A DNA stretch of 64,000 nt from Azospirillum baldaniorum. GTDB lineage: Bacteria; Pseudomonadota; Alphaproteobacteria; Azospirillales; Azospirillaceae. Positions 1 to 7,838 of the stretch are shown one piece after another. A program made the translations under genes and the position numbers. How positions within the stretch are numbered: the first letter of the stretch is position 1; each line of letters opens with the position of its first letter. The notes beneath the pieces were generated by a model. It saw nothing but the letters and a program-made list of their open reading frames with translations, had not been told where the DNA came from and searched no databases. The stretch spans positions 62,001-126,000 of the forward strand of contig NZ_CP022256.1 of assembly GCF_003119195.2 (NCBI RefSeq), in the 5' to 3' direction.

Positions 1-1067
1 AACAGCTCCGGCTGCTTCGCCATGATCTGCGGCCCCGGCGTGATGCCGTGGATGGTCATGGCGCCGATCATCAGGGCCATGATGGCGTTGGGCGGGATGC
101 CCAGGCTCAGCATCGGGATGAAGCAGGCCTGCGAGGCGGCGTTGTTTGCGGCTTCCGGTGCCGCCACCCCCTCGATGGCGCCGTGGCCGAAGCGCTCCGG
201 GTGGCGGGACACCTTCTTCTCCAGCGAATAGGCGGCGAAGGAGCCGAGCGTGGCGCCGCCGCCGGGCAGAATGCCCAGCAGCGCCCCCATCACCGTCCCG
301 CGCACCGTCGCCGGCCAGGCCTGGCGGACGTCCTCGCGCTTCGGCCACAGGCTGGCGATGCGAGCGGTGGTCTGCCCGGCGCCGCCGGTCTGCTCCAGGC
401 TGGAGATGATCTCGGCCAGCCCGAACAGGCCCATGGCGAGCGGAACGAAGTCGATGCCGTCGTAGAGCTGCGGCAGGCCGAAGGTGAAGCGCGTGTCGCC
501 GGAATTGACGTCGGTGCCGACCATGCTCAGCAGCAAACCCAGCAGGATCATCGCGATGGCCTTCACCACCGATCCATGGGCCAGCGTCACCGCCCCGATC
601 AGGCCCAGCAGCATCAGCGACACATATTCCGCCGGCCCGAAGGCAAGCGCCACCCCGGCCAGCGGCGGGCCGGCCACGGCGATCAGGATGGTGGTGACGA
701 TCCCGGCGAACAGCGAGGCGAGCGCCGCCGTGGCGAGCGCCACCCCGGCCCGGCCCTGCCGGGCCATGGCATGACCGTCCAGGCAAGTGACGACGGATGA
801 GGACTCGCCTGGCAGGTTCACCAGGATGGCCGTCGCCGACCCGCCGTACTGCGAACCGTAGAAGATGCCCGCCAGCATGATGAGCGCGCCGACCGGCGGC
901 AGATAGAAGGTCAACGGCAGAAGCATCGCCACCGTGGCGGTCGGTCCCAGACCGGGGAGCACGCCGATCAGCGTGCCGATCAGCGCCCCGCCGAAGCAGA
1001 GCAGCAGGTTGTCCGGTGACAGCGAAACCGACAGGCCGAGCAGCAGGTTGCCGAGCAGGTCCATCAT
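1..1067 (-). CDS. tctA: TctA-family large permease of a tripartite tricarboxylate transporter (C-terminus off the left edge)
   Basis: Large membrane subunit of a tripartite tricarboxylate transporter, which takes up a carboxylate delivered by a periplasmic TctC-type binding protein. Read on the minus strand, the protein begins MMDLLGNLLLGLSVSLSP and continues into GGALIGTLIGVLPGLGPTAT and LAGIFYGSQYGGSATAILVN. These Gly-rich stretches are typical TctA core motifs lying between hydrophobic segments. About 355 codons are inside the window against roughly 500 for the family, so the C-terminus lies beyond base 1. The start overlaps the tctB stop as ATGA, which implies translational coupling. No tctC is visible next to it. 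The substrate cannot be told from sequence. Confidence 0.9.
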   Translation of the reverse strand, partial: MMDLLGNLLLGLSVSLSPDNLLLCFGGALIGTLIGVLPGLGPTATVAMLLPLTFYLPPVGALIMLAGIFYGSQYGGSATAILVNLPGESSSVVTCLDGHAMARQGRAGVALATAALASLFAGIVTTILIAVAGPPLAGVALAFGPAEYVSLMLLGLIGAVTLAHGSVVKAIAMILLGLLLSMVGTDVNSGDTRFTFGLPQLYDGIDFVPLAMGLFGLAEIISSLEQTGGAGQTTARIASLWPKREDVRQAWPATVRGTVMGALLGILPGGGATLGSFAAYSLEKKVSRHPERFGHGAIEGVAAPEAANNAASQACFIPMLSLGIPPNAIMALMIGAMTIHGITPGPQIMAKQPEL

Positions 1068-1633
1068 GGCCACACCCGCAGCGGCAGTCCCAGGCCCCAG
1101 ACGAACAGCGCGACGCAGCCCGCCGCCAGGGCACCGCCCAGCAGCAGCAGGGGAACCGGACGGAGCGGTTGGCCGGCCAGATTGCCCAGTCCGACCAGAA
1201 TGAGCACCGCGGGCACCAACCCCAGAGTCTCCACCGTTCCGGCGAAGGCCAGCACCGCCGCGGTCACCCAGATCAGCGGGCGCCATCCCCAGGACGGCCA
1301 CGCGGCGCCATGGGTCAGCAGGGCCCGCCCGGTCACCAGGGCGCCGGCCAGAACCATGAGCATGCCGATCATCCGCGGAAAGAAACCGGACTGCACAGAG
1401 GCGAGCGTGCCGGTCGGCCAGTCGCGTCCCAGCCACAAGGCGCCGATCCCGAAGGCGGCGATCAGCAACCCGGCCGCCAGATCCAACGGCGCCCGTACCG
1501 GGGCGTGACCGCCGGAGGCCTTGCGGTCTTGGAACGCGCCGTCCGGCGTGCCTCGCGGTGCTGTTGATGGGCCGTGGAGCGGGGTGGGCACGGAAGAGGT
1601 CGAACGAAGATCGGGGAAGGGCAGGCTCGGCAT
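1064..1633 (-). CDS. tctB: TctB-family small permease of a tripartite tricarboxylate transporter
   Basis: Small membrane subunit (DUF1468/TctB family) partnering TctA. The 189-residue protein has a Pro/Ser/Thr-rich N-terminal tail of about 45 residues, then four hydrophobic stretches: LDLAAGLLIAAFGIGALWLG, a segment around MIGMLMVLAGALVTG, a segment near PLIWVTAAVLAFAG, and a C-terminal LLLLGGALAAGCVALFVWG. SGFFPRMIG resembles the conserved PxxFP region of the family. A later start would remove the low-complexity tail, so the N-terminus is uncertain. It lies directly upstream of tctA in the same operon with a 4-base overlap. Confidence 0.85.
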   Translation of the reverse strand: MPSLPFPDLRSTSSVPTPLHGPSTAPRGTPDGAFQDRKASGGHAPVRAPLDLAAGLLIAAFGIGALWLGRDWPTGTLASVQSGFFPRMIGMLMVLAGALVTGRALLTHGAAWPSWGWRPLIWVTAAVLAFAGTVETLGLVPAVLILVGLGNLAGQPLRPVPLLLLGGALAAGCVALFVWGLGLPLRVWP

Positions 1634-2098
1634 GAGATTCCGGCTTTCGGTGGACGGCTTTCGGTCGGCGGTTGTCGACGGCGGCGTGTTATTGGAGGGG
1701 ATTCCGTTATGAGCTTTTGCAAATATAAAGGTAAAATTTGACCGTATGCTGTTATCCTGCGTTGTTTATCCATCCTACCAATATTCCTATAGAGAGCAAG
1801 TCCGTCAGAATGACCCATTTTGAAGAGTCAAAATTGCGCATGCATCAATAACTTAAGATTGTATCGTTGAGTTAGTTAAGTTGTTCTGGTTGATGCAGCC
1901 TTCCAGGTGGCGTGGTTCGGTGGCTTCGGTGGCGGGGTGTCTGTGCTTCCCGTCCCGGCAGCATCACCCCTCGGCCAGGGCAGCCGGGTTTGAACCGCCT
2001 TGATCGCGTCTCCCCGATTGCGCCGTTGCCCTCACGGCCGTGGGCCGCTACCCATGCTGCGTGGCCATAAAGCGGGTCACCATCAAGGAGATTGAAGA
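1634..2098. other. Divergent intergenic region between tctB and the NUDIX gene
   Basis: No coding region is convincing here. Bases about 1700-1880 are clearly more AT-rich than the surroundings and should hold the promoters of both divergent genes. A TTGACC box at about 1738 is the best -35-like sequence, but no good -10 follows at normal spacing. An AAGGAG ribosome binding site at 2085-2090 serves the NUDIX gene. Confidence 0.4.
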
Positions 2099-2677
2099 AT
2101 GACGCGCCGTCTGCGCCCATGGACCGTTCTGGAAAGCCGTGAACTGCTTGACGCAGACCCGTTCCTGAAAGTCCATGTGGAGACGGTCGCCCTTCCCGAT
2201 GGCCGGATCATCCCGGATTACTATCAGTTTGACATGCCGTCTTTTGCCTGCATCTTCGCTGAGACGGAGGATGGGCATGTCATCGTCTACCGGCAGTACC
2301 GGCACGGGCCGCGGCGGGTGAATCTGACGTTTCCCGGCGGCCATCTGTCGACGGGCGAGGACCCGCTCGAGGCCGCCCAGCGTGAACTGTTGGAGGAAAC
2401 CGGCTTCGTCTCGGACCGCTGGACGTCGCTGGGCGGCTACACGGTCAACGCCAATCAGGGCGGCGCCGTCTCGCACATGTTCCATGCGGTCGGCTGCCGC
2501 CGGGTGGCCGATCCCCTGTCCGATGATCTCGAGGAAACCGAGATCCTGTTCATGACGCGGCAGGAACTGCTGGCGGCCGTCGGGCACGGCGAGATCGCTT
2601 TGCTCACCCAGATCGCCCTGGTCAGCATGGTCTGGCAGAACGACATCCGGACGGCGCTCGCCAGCCAGACGCCGTGA
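2099..2677 (+). CDS. NUDIX hydrolase, ADP-ribose pyrophosphatase-like
   Basis: Probable Mg-dependent nucleoside-diphosphate-X hydrolase. The complete NUDIX box is present at about residues 79-101: it begins GGHLSTGED, contains RELLEETGF, and fits GX5EX7REUXEEXGU. The preceding YRQYRHGPRR and the 192-residue length suit the ADP-ribose or sugar-nucleotide pyrophosphatase group, but the substrate is not fixed by the motif. The start is supported by AAGGAG eight bases upstream. The gene stands alone, divergent from tctB and followed by the small-RNA-like region. Confidence 0.9.
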   Translation: MTRRLRPWTVLESRELLDADPFLKVHVETVALPDGRIIPDYYQFDMPSFACIFAETEDGHVIVYRQYRHGPRRVNLTFPGGHLSTGEDPLEAAQRELLEETGFVSDRWTSLGGYTVNANQGGAVSHMFHAVGCRRVADPLSDDLEETEILFMTRQELLAAVGHGEIALLTQIALVSMVWQNDIRTALASQTP

Positions 2678-2793
2678 TGCAGTGTGTCTGAGCTTAAGCT
2701 TAAGCTTATCTCTATTGATGTTTCTCAAAAAATAGGTATGTCTTCGGAATACATGGCTTGTTTACGAGCCGTTAATCAAATCGGCCCATAAAT

Positions 2794-2868
2794 GGCTTCA
2801 CCAAGTTCTCTTGGTTTCCTCCCTCCCAGAACTAGGCTGCGCCTCACCGGCTGCAGCCTTTTCTTTTT
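2794..2868 (+). ncRNA. Candidate small RNA 1: hairpin, CU-rich anti-SD loop, terminator hairpin
   Basis: A perfect hairpin (ACCAAG 2800-2805, CTTGGT 2810-2815) is followed by unpaired TTCCTCCCTCCC (2816-2827). Then comes a GC-rich stem (GGCTGC 2835-2840, GCAGCC 2853-2858) running into TTTTCTTTTT, an intrinsic terminator. A CATAAAT element at 2787-2793 could be the -10, though no good -35 is seen. The layout matches alphaproteobacterial small RNAs with exposed CCUCC anti-Shine-Dalgarno motifs, such as the CcsR/cuckoo and alpha-r14 types. A second unit of the same design follows about 115 bases downstream. Family membership is inferred from architecture only. Confidence 0.55.
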
Positions 2869-2948
2869 CCGGCATCATGGCTGCAGAGGCGGCGGGGCCA
2901 ACTGGGGAAGAAAAGAAATATTTTCAGCGGAGACCATCCGCCGGGGGC

Positions 2949-2976
2949 TTGACCTTTGCTGCGATGCAGCATAAAT
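2949..2976 (+). promoter_or_regulatory. Predicted sigma70-type promoter for candidate small RNA 2
   Basis: TTGACC at 2949-2954 and ATAAAT at 2971-2976 are separated by 16 bases, a good housekeeping-type match. The predicted start near 2982 lies just before the first hairpin of the second small-RNA unit. The same CATAAAT element precedes unit 1. Confidence 0.45.
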
Positions 2977-2981
2977 TGAAT

Positions 2982-3049
2982 CCCGGATGCCCTTTGGGCG
3001 TTTCCTCCCTAGACTTGAAGGCCGCGCCGCTCTGGCTGCGGCCTTTTTC
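2982..3049 (+). ncRNA. Candidate small RNA 2, tandem copy of the same architecture
   Basis: A short stem (ATGCCC 2987-2992, GGGCGT 2996-3001) is followed by TTTCCTCCCT ending at 3010. A strong terminator then follows: AAGGCCGC 3018-3025 pairs with GCGGCCTT 3038-3045, ending in TTTTTCT. Unit 1 shares the sequence TTTCCTCCCT, the order hairpin/CU-rich loop/terminator, and the CATAAAT element upstream. The predicted length is about 68 nt. No protein-coding reading of this stretch is convincing. Tandem placement suggests duplicated stress-responsive small RNAs. Confidence 0.55.
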
Positions 3050-3170
3050 TTGGCCCCGGCTCGTGGATGTCCGCCCGGCGCCCACGCGATCGTCTCTCGC
3101 GGCGCGGTAGCGCCCGTGATATGCAAGCCGGACCATAGAAGCCCTGTTCGTCGAACCGAAGGCCCGCACC

Positions 3171-3863
3171 ATGGCCGAGCGCCGCACGCCCTCCCTGTCC
3201 ACCCTCCGCAACCTCGGGCGGGGGCTGCTCGTCCTGCTTCTGCTCGGTGGAGCCGGGGCTTGGTGGGCATGGCATGGCGCCTTCGGGATGGACGCGCTCC
3301 AGGACATTCTGCGCCATCACCCCGCGGCACCAGTCCTGTTCCTGTTCCTGCACATCCTGGCCAGCCTGCTGTTCTTCCCGCGCTCCGTCATGGCGATGGT
3401 CGCCGGGCTGGTCTTCGGCGTCTGGTGGGGTGGGGTGCTGGCGGCGGCGGGCAGTGTGATCGGCGCCTCCACCGGCTTCCTGCTGACCCGCTACGTCTGC
3501 GACGGGCTGGTTCCGGCTCTGGACCGGGCGCGCTGGGGCGACGTCCTGCGCCGGCTGGAGACCGGCGGCTGGCGCGCCGTCGCCATGCTGCGGCTGGTTC
3601 CCGTGCTGCCGCACAGCGGGGTGAACTACGCGCTCGGCCTGACGCGGGTGCGGCTCGGCGCCTACGCCTTCGGGTCGCTGGTCGGGCAGTTGCCGATGAC
3701 TGTGGCCTTCGTGCAGTTCGGCGCCGCCGGCGACCACGCTCTGGCCGGCAAGCCGGATTGGATCGCGCCGACCGTCATCGGGCTCAGCCTGCTGATCCTG
3801 TCGGTTCTGCTGCCGAAGGTCGGGCCGAAGCTGCGCGAGAAGTTCGGCGCCGGGCGCGCCTGA
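3171..3863 (+). CDS. TVP38/TMEM64 (VTT/DedA-like) family inner-membrane protein
   Basis: Polytopic membrane protein of 230 residues with the VTT ('SNARE-associated Golgi protein') domain. Hallmarks are LFFPRSVMAMVAGLVFG at about residues 62-78, where FP is followed by the Gly-containing re-entrant segment, and RLVPVLPHSGVNYALGL at about 141-157. Hydrophobic segments lie near residues 18-34, 50-65, 70-100, 160-185 and 200-215. Family members are linked to lipid or cation movement across the membrane, but no specific job can be assigned. The start ATG has GAAGG 8 bases upstream. The next gene starts 49 bases downstream on the same strand. Confidence 0.8.
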   Translation: MAERRTPSLSTLRNLGRGLLVLLLLGGAGAWWAWHGAFGMDALQDILRHHPAAPVLFLFLHILASLLFFPRSVMAMVAGLVFGVWWGGVLAAAGSVIGASTGFLLTRYVCDGLVPALDRARWGDVLRRLETGGWRAVAMLRLVPVLPHSGVNYALGLTRVRLGAYAFGSLVGQLPMTVAFVQFGAAGDHALAGKPDWIAPTVIGLSLLILSVLLPKVGPKLREKFGAGRA

Positions 3864-3912
3864 CGGTCAGGTTTCATCAAGACGTCCGGTTGGCGGCCCT
3901 TGCGGAGGCATC

Positions 3913-5118
3913 ATGAACATCGTCTTCATCCACCAGAACATGCCGGGCCAGTACAAGCATCTGGCCGCCCGTCTGGCCGCCGATCCGGCGAACCGCGTCG
4001 TCTTCATCACCAAGCGCACCGACCGGGACATTCCGAACGTTCGCCGCCTGTCCTACCAGCCCAGCCGAAAGGCGCGGGAGAACGCGCATCCCTATCTGGT
4101 GTCCACGGAGAACGCGGTGCTGCACGGGCAGGCCGCGGCCCGGCTGCTGATGGGCCTGCGCGAGGAGGGCTTCCGTCCCGACGTCATCGTCGGCCATCCG
4201 GGTTGGGGCGAGACGCTGTTCGTCAAGGACGTGTTCCCCAACACCCCCTACCTGAATTACTGCGAGTTCTTCTACCGCGCCCAGGGGCTGGACGTCGGCT
4301 TCGACCCGTCGGTCCCGGTCAATGCGGACACGGTGCTGCGGCTGCGCATGCGCAGCACGCCGCTGCTGCTCGCCCTGGAGGCCTGCGACCGCGGCATCGC
4401 CCCGACCGAGTGGCAGCGCAACTCCCATCCGGCGCCGTTCCACCCGAAGATCGAGGTCATCCACGACGGGGTGGACACCGCGCAGCTCCTGCCCGATCCG
4501 GACATCCGCGTCACCCTCGCCGACGGCACGGTGCTGACGCGCGAGGACGAGGTGCTGACCTACGCCGTGCGCAACCTGGAGCCCTACCGCGGCTTCCCCA
4601 GCTTCATGCGCGCCCTGCCGCGCATCCTGGAGGCGCGGCCGAAGGCCCATGTGCTGATCGCCGGCGGCGACGAGGTCAGTTACGGTTCGGCGCCCCCCGG
4701 CGGGAAGAGCTGGCGGGAAACCATGCTGGCCGAGGTGCCGCTGGACCCGGCGCGCGTCCATTTCCTGGGGCACCTTCCCTACGACCAGTATCTGTCGGTT
4801 CTGCGGCTGTCGCGGGCGCATGTCTACCTGACCTATCCCTTCGTCCTGTCCTGGTCGATGGTGGAATCCATGGCGCTCGGCTGCGTGGTGATCGGCTCCG
4901 ACACCGCGCCGGTGCGGGAGGTCATCCGGCACGGCGAGAACGGGCTGCTGGCCGATTTCTTCTCCCCCGACGACATCGCCGCCAAGGCCGTCGCGGTGCT
5001 GCAGGACCCCGGCGCCTTCGCCCCGCTGGTCCGCGCCGCGCGGGAGACCGCGGTCGAGCGGTTCGACCTGTCCCGTTGTCTGGAACGCCAGATCGCGCTG
5101 ATCCGCGCGATGGCCTGA
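3913..5118 (+). CDS. GT4-family glycosyltransferase (paralogue of the one at 47.8 kb)
   Basis: Predicted cytoplasmic retaining glycosyltransferase of 401 residues. The N-terminal half begins MNIVFIHQNMPGQYKHLA and contains GHPGWGETLFVKDVFP. The C-terminal half has NLEPYRGFPSFMRALPRIL, the donor-site region HVLIAGGDEVSYG, and the EX7E-like stretch from SWSMVESMALGCVV into EVIRHGENGLL. This order is typical of GT4 (GT-B fold) enzymes. It is closely similar in every motif to the protein at 47804-49051, so the two are paralogues. GGAGG five bases before the ATG supports the start. Donor and acceptor sugars are unknown. Confidence 0.88.
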   Translation: MNIVFIHQNMPGQYKHLAARLAADPANRVVFITKRTDRDIPNVRRLSYQPSRKARENAHPYLVSTENAVLHGQAAARLLMGLREEGFRPDVIVGHPGWGETLFVKDVFPNTPYLNYCEFFYRAQGLDVGFDPSVPVNADTVLRLRMRSTPLLLALEACDRGIAPTEWQRNSHPAPFHPKIEVIHDGVDTAQLLPDPDIRVTLADGTVLTREDEVLTYAVRNLEPYRGFPSFMRALPRILEARPKAHVLIAGGDEVSYGSAPPGGKSWRETMLAEVPLDPARVHFLGHLPYDQYLSVLRLSRAHVYLTYPFVLSWSMVESMALGCVVIGSDTAPVREVIRHGENGLLADFFSPDDIAAKAVAVLQDPGAFAPLVRAARETAVERFDLSRCLERQIALIRAMA

Positions 5119-5408
5119 GTCGGGGAAAGCCCCCACTCCAAGAGGCAATATTTTCCCGGCGGGTGGGCAGAAGCCGCCGCCCATGGGGAGGTTTTTGCCG
5201 AGCGCGTGAGCCGAAAATGGTTTTTTTGCGCCCGCGAAACGCGAGGCCCGCACCGAGGGCGGCGACGGGGGACTCCCCGGCGTTTGTTTGATTTTGAGAT
5301 AATTTCCAAACGAAGGCCTGGGAACGTCGGGTTCAGGGCGCGGGGTATGGCATGACCCTTGCGATGGTGTGGGTACCAATCCGGCGAACCCGAACACGAG
5401 TGCCTGCC

Positions 5409-5708
5409 ATGTCCATGACCGCAGTCCAGCCGATGGCGGCTGCCTCGGCGACCGCCCTGGAGGCGGATGACGCCCTCTTGCAGTCCAAGTCTCCGCGCCG
5501 CGGCGGCTTCGCCTGGGAAGCCGTGAAGACCCTGATCGCCGTCGCCGTCTTCGCCGCGATGCTGCTGCCGGTGGCCTTTCCGTCGAAGGCGAGCCCGCAG
5601 GGCCGGCTTCAGCAGGCGTCCTCGGAGGACATGGCGCCGCCCGTCGTGAAGGCCGTGGCGAAGGCCGACGGACAGAAGGCCGTCCGCAAGCCGGTGGCGA
5701 GCAACTGA
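5409..5708 (+). CDS. Small single-pass membrane protein, function unknown
   Basis: Hypothetical protein of 99 residues, not recognised. It has a polar N-terminus (about residues 1-37, ending in KSPRRGG), one hydrophobic segment WEAVKTLIAVAVFAAMLLPV at about 35-54, and a polar, Ala/Lys-rich tail. This suggests a type II anchored protein facing the periplasm. An in-frame ATG at 5352 would add 19 residues; neither start has a strong ribosome binding site, and 5409 is chosen because it removes a poorly conserved-looking arginine-rich lead. A strong hairpin terminator follows at 5734. The upstream 5119-5408 stretch has only a weak hairpin at 5266-5279. Confidence 0.55.
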   Translation: MSMTAVQPMAAASATALEADDALLQSKSPRRGGFAWEAVKTLIAVAVFAAMLLPVAFPSKASPQGRLQQASSEDMAPPVVKAVAKADGQKAVRKPVASN

Positions 5709-5733
5709 ATTTCTGAAGGCGCACGCTGCACGA

Positions 5734-5763
5734 AAGGCGTCCGGTGACGGCACCGGACGCCTT
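5734..5763. terminator. Bidirectional hairpin between the small membrane protein and mosA
   Basis: A perfect 13-bp stem: AAGGCGTCCGGTG (5734-5746) pairs with CACCGGACGCCTT (5751-5763) around an ACGG loop. It sits between the stops of two convergent genes, where it can serve both directions. The following T content is poor on the plus strand. Confidence 0.7.
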
Positions 5764-5790
5764 CGTCGTTCTCTGACGGAGCGGGGCCGC

Positions 5791-6651
5791 TCAGAGCGGG
5801 CGAGCGCCCGTGCGGATGCCGGTGCGGATGATGGTGCCGACATGCTCGCCGCGCAGCGCGGCGGTCAGGCGGCCCGGAACCAGCCCGTTCACGACCTGCA
5901 CGCGCTCCAGGTGGCGGGCGTTCGCCATCACCTCCAGCAGCGCGCCGTCCAGCGGCAGCGTGCCGTCCCGCTTGGCCAGTTCGGTGGCGGTGGTCTCGCG
6001 CAGCAGCTCCGCCGTTCCGCCCTCGGGGCCGTTCGGGTCGGCGCTGTAGATGCCGTCCACATCCTCCACGATGGTCAGCCCGGCGGCGCCCAGGGCGTCG
6101 GCCAGCAGGAAGGCCCCGGTGTCGGCCCGGTGCTGCGGAATGCGCGAGCCGGGGAACTCGTGGTGATGGTAGGGCGGGAAGGCGCTGCCCACCACCGCTC
6201 GGGCGGCCGACAGATGGACCGCCAACTGGTTCGCGATGGTACCGTGCTCGACGTAGGACACGCCGTCCGGCGAGAGCAGCGCGGCCAGGATGTGGCCGTT
6301 CTGCCCGGCTTCCGTCGCGGCGAGCGGGGCGAGCGAGCCGACCGGAAGGCCGAGATCCAGCCCGACGCTGTAGAGATGGCGGGCGCGGATGCCGGCGCCG
6401 GTCAGGATCAGCAGCCGATGCTCCGGCAGGACGCTGCGGATCTCCTCGACGATCGGCAGGATCGCTTCGTGGCCGCGGTCCATGATCGACCGCCCGCCGA
6501 TCTTCACGACCTGGAGCCAGGGCAGCAGGCGGATCGGGCGGACGCCGGCGACCGGGGCGGTCAGGCTGCCGTCGAGAAGGGTCTGGCGCGCGAGCGGCGA
6601 GGCCACATGCTTGATGCTGTTGGCATGCTTCTTGTGCTGGGTATCGGACAT
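5791..6651 (-). CDS. mosA: Molybdenum storage protein alpha subunit
   Basis: Alpha subunit of the MoSto hexamer, which stores polyoxomolybdate clusters in an ATP-dependent way (studied in Azotobacter vinelandii). The fold is that of the amino-acid-kinase/UMP-kinase family. Visible landmarks are VVKIGGRSIMDRG (nucleotide-binding start), LLILTGAGIRARHLYSVGLD, FPPYHHHEFPGSRIP (His-rich cluster-binding region) and the C-terminal ERVQVVNGLVPGRLTAALRG. Length is 286 residues against about 276 in A. vinelandii. The ATG at 6651 is preferred over one at 6693 because GAAGGA lies just upstream and the longer form would overlap mosB. Downstream gene of the mosB-mosA operon, 13 bases from mosB. Confidence 0.95.
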   Translation of the reverse strand: MSDTQHKKHANSIKHVASPLARQTLLDGSLTAPVAGVRPIRLLPWLQVVKIGGRSIMDRGHEAILPIVEEIRSVLPEHRLLILTGAGIRARHLYSVGLDLGLPVGSLAPLAATEAGQNGHILAALLSPDGVSYVEHGTIANQLAVHLSAARAVVGSAFPPYHHHEFPGSRIPQHRADTGAFLLADALGAAGLTIVEDVDGIYSADPNGPEGGTAELLRETTATELAKRDGTLPLDGALLEVMANARHLERVQVVNGLVPGRLTAALRGEHVGTIIRTGIRTGARPL

Positions 6652-6664
6652 GGCGTGTGGTCCT

Positions 6665-7477
6665 TCAGCGCGCGGTGATGATGGTGCCGACATGCTCGCC
6701 GGCGAGCGCGCGGGTCAGGTTGCCGGGGACGAGGCCGTTGACGACCTGCACTTCGCGGACGTGGCGGGCGTTTTTCAGCAGGTCGAGCACCGGGAATTCC
6801 AGGATCGAGTCCTGCAGCCCTTTCGCCTTCATCTCGTCCACCGAGATTTTCGGGATGAAGGTGGCGTTCCTGGAGGTCTTCGGGTTCTCGGTGTAGAGCC
6901 CGTTCTCGTCCTTCACGTAGATCATCGCCCGGCAGCCGAACTGCTCGGCCACCAGGAAGCAGCCGGCGTCGGTGCGGTAGGGCGGAATGACGCCCTCGGC
7001 GGCGGGGCGCATCCACAGCTTGTAGGGTGGCATGCCGCTGAAGACGACGGCGTTTACTTCGGCCAGGAATAACGGTACCGACGACAGACCGGCGCCATCC
7101 ACCGCGGAGATGCCGTGCTTGGCAAGGAGTTGGCCAAGCATGGCGGCGTTCTGGTCGGCGACCGAGCCGCCGAGCTGCGAGAGCAGGCCAGCCGGCAGGT
7201 TCAGCCCCGCCGCGATCGAGTAGATGTGGCGGGCGCGGGTGCCGGCGCCGGTGCCGATCAGCAGCTTGTGCTCCTTGCGGGCGGCGACGATCTCGTCGAC
7301 CAGCGGGTAGACGGCGGCGCGGCCGCGGTCGATGACGCTCTGCCCGCCGATCTTGAGCACCGTCGCGTTCGGCAGGATGCGGAAGTCCGCCGCGGCCTCC
7401 GCCGCCGCCAGAAGCTGCGCGTCGGTCAGCGACCGCTGCATGAGGAGCGCTTCAAGCTCCGCTGTCGTGCTGGTCAT
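6665..7477 (-). CDS. mosB: Molybdenum storage protein beta subunit
   Basis: Beta subunit of the MoSto hexamer, 270 residues, the usual family length. It begins MTSTTAELEALLMQRSLTD and carries TVLKIGGQSVIDRGRAAVYP, KLLIGTGAGTRARHIYSIAA, FSGMPPYKLWMRPAAEGVIP and RTDAGCFLVAEQFGC. All resemble the A. vinelandii beta subunit closely. The ATG has AAAGGGAA upstream. It is the first gene of the operon, and an inverted repeat resembling a ModE operator lies about 235 bases upstream. Expected role: molybdenum reserve for nitrogenase and other molybdoenzymes. Confidence 0.95.
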   Translation of the reverse strand: MTSTTAELEALLMQRSLTDAQLLAAAEAAADFRILPNATVLKIGGQSVIDRGRAAVYPLVDEIVAARKEHKLLIGTGAGTRARHIYSIAAGLNLPAGLLSQLGGSVADQNAAMLGQLLAKHGISAVDGAGLSSVPLFLAEVNAVVFSGMPPYKLWMRPAAEGVIPPYRTDAGCFLVAEQFGCRAMIYVKDENGLYTENPKTSRNATFIPKISVDEMKAKGLQDSILEFPVLDLLKNARHVREVQVVNGLVPGNLTRALAGEHVGTIITAR

Positions 7478-7710
7478 GAGGGGCTGTTCCCTTTCGGTTC
7501 AAAGGCATGTCGGTAAGGGGCCGTTTCCTCCCGGTCCGGTCCAGGGGAAAGGGCATCCGCCGGAATCGGCGGAAAGCGGGTGCGATCCCGATCCGTGGAT
7601 CCCGTAGAACGGCGTATGGAATGCTGACTTTGGTATTAATCGTTGATGGGACCGTGATCTCTTCCCGGTTGCGCGTCAACCCGGAAAATCAAAATACCTT
7701 TGTTTTTCAT

Positions 7711-7739
7711 GGCGTTATGAAGAGAGTGGTGATAACGCC
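7711..7739. promoter_or_regulatory. Inverted repeat upstream of mosBA, possible ModE-type operator
   Basis: A perfect 8-bp inverted repeat, GGCGTTAT (7711-7718) and ATAACGCC (7732-7739), separated by 13 bases, so the half-sites are about two helical turns apart. The core CGTTAT ... ATAACG recalls the E. coli ModE operator, whose halves are separated by 12 bases. No other gene within 100 bases would obviously use it, and the mosBA promoter region lies here. Assignment to ModE is inference. Confidence 0.45.
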
Positions 7740-7838
7740 GATGAATCCCCGCCTCTGTCGCCCGTTGGATCCGCCGGGGCGTGCCAGTGGGCTCGGCGGC
7801 GCATGTTGGGCCAGGATGGGGAAAAGGAGAGGAGCCGG

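Noticed and set aside
2746..2773. GGAAT ... CGTT pair upstream of small RNA 1, considered as an EcfG-type general stress promoter
   Set aside because: The spacer is 19 bases, longer than the usual 16-17, and the -35 lacks the final C; the predicted start also lies too far upstream of the first hairpin.
5266..5279. CGGGG-GACT-CCCCG hairpin after the first GT4 gene, considered as a terminator
   Set aside because: Five base pairs with no proper T-run and 145 bases after the stop; too weak to annotate.
7556..7573. TCCGCCG/CGGCGGA hairpin in the mosB leader, considered as a riboswitch element
   Set aside because: A single 7-bp stem without the multi-helix layout of a molybdenum-cofactor-type riboswitch; likely chance in GC-rich DNA.
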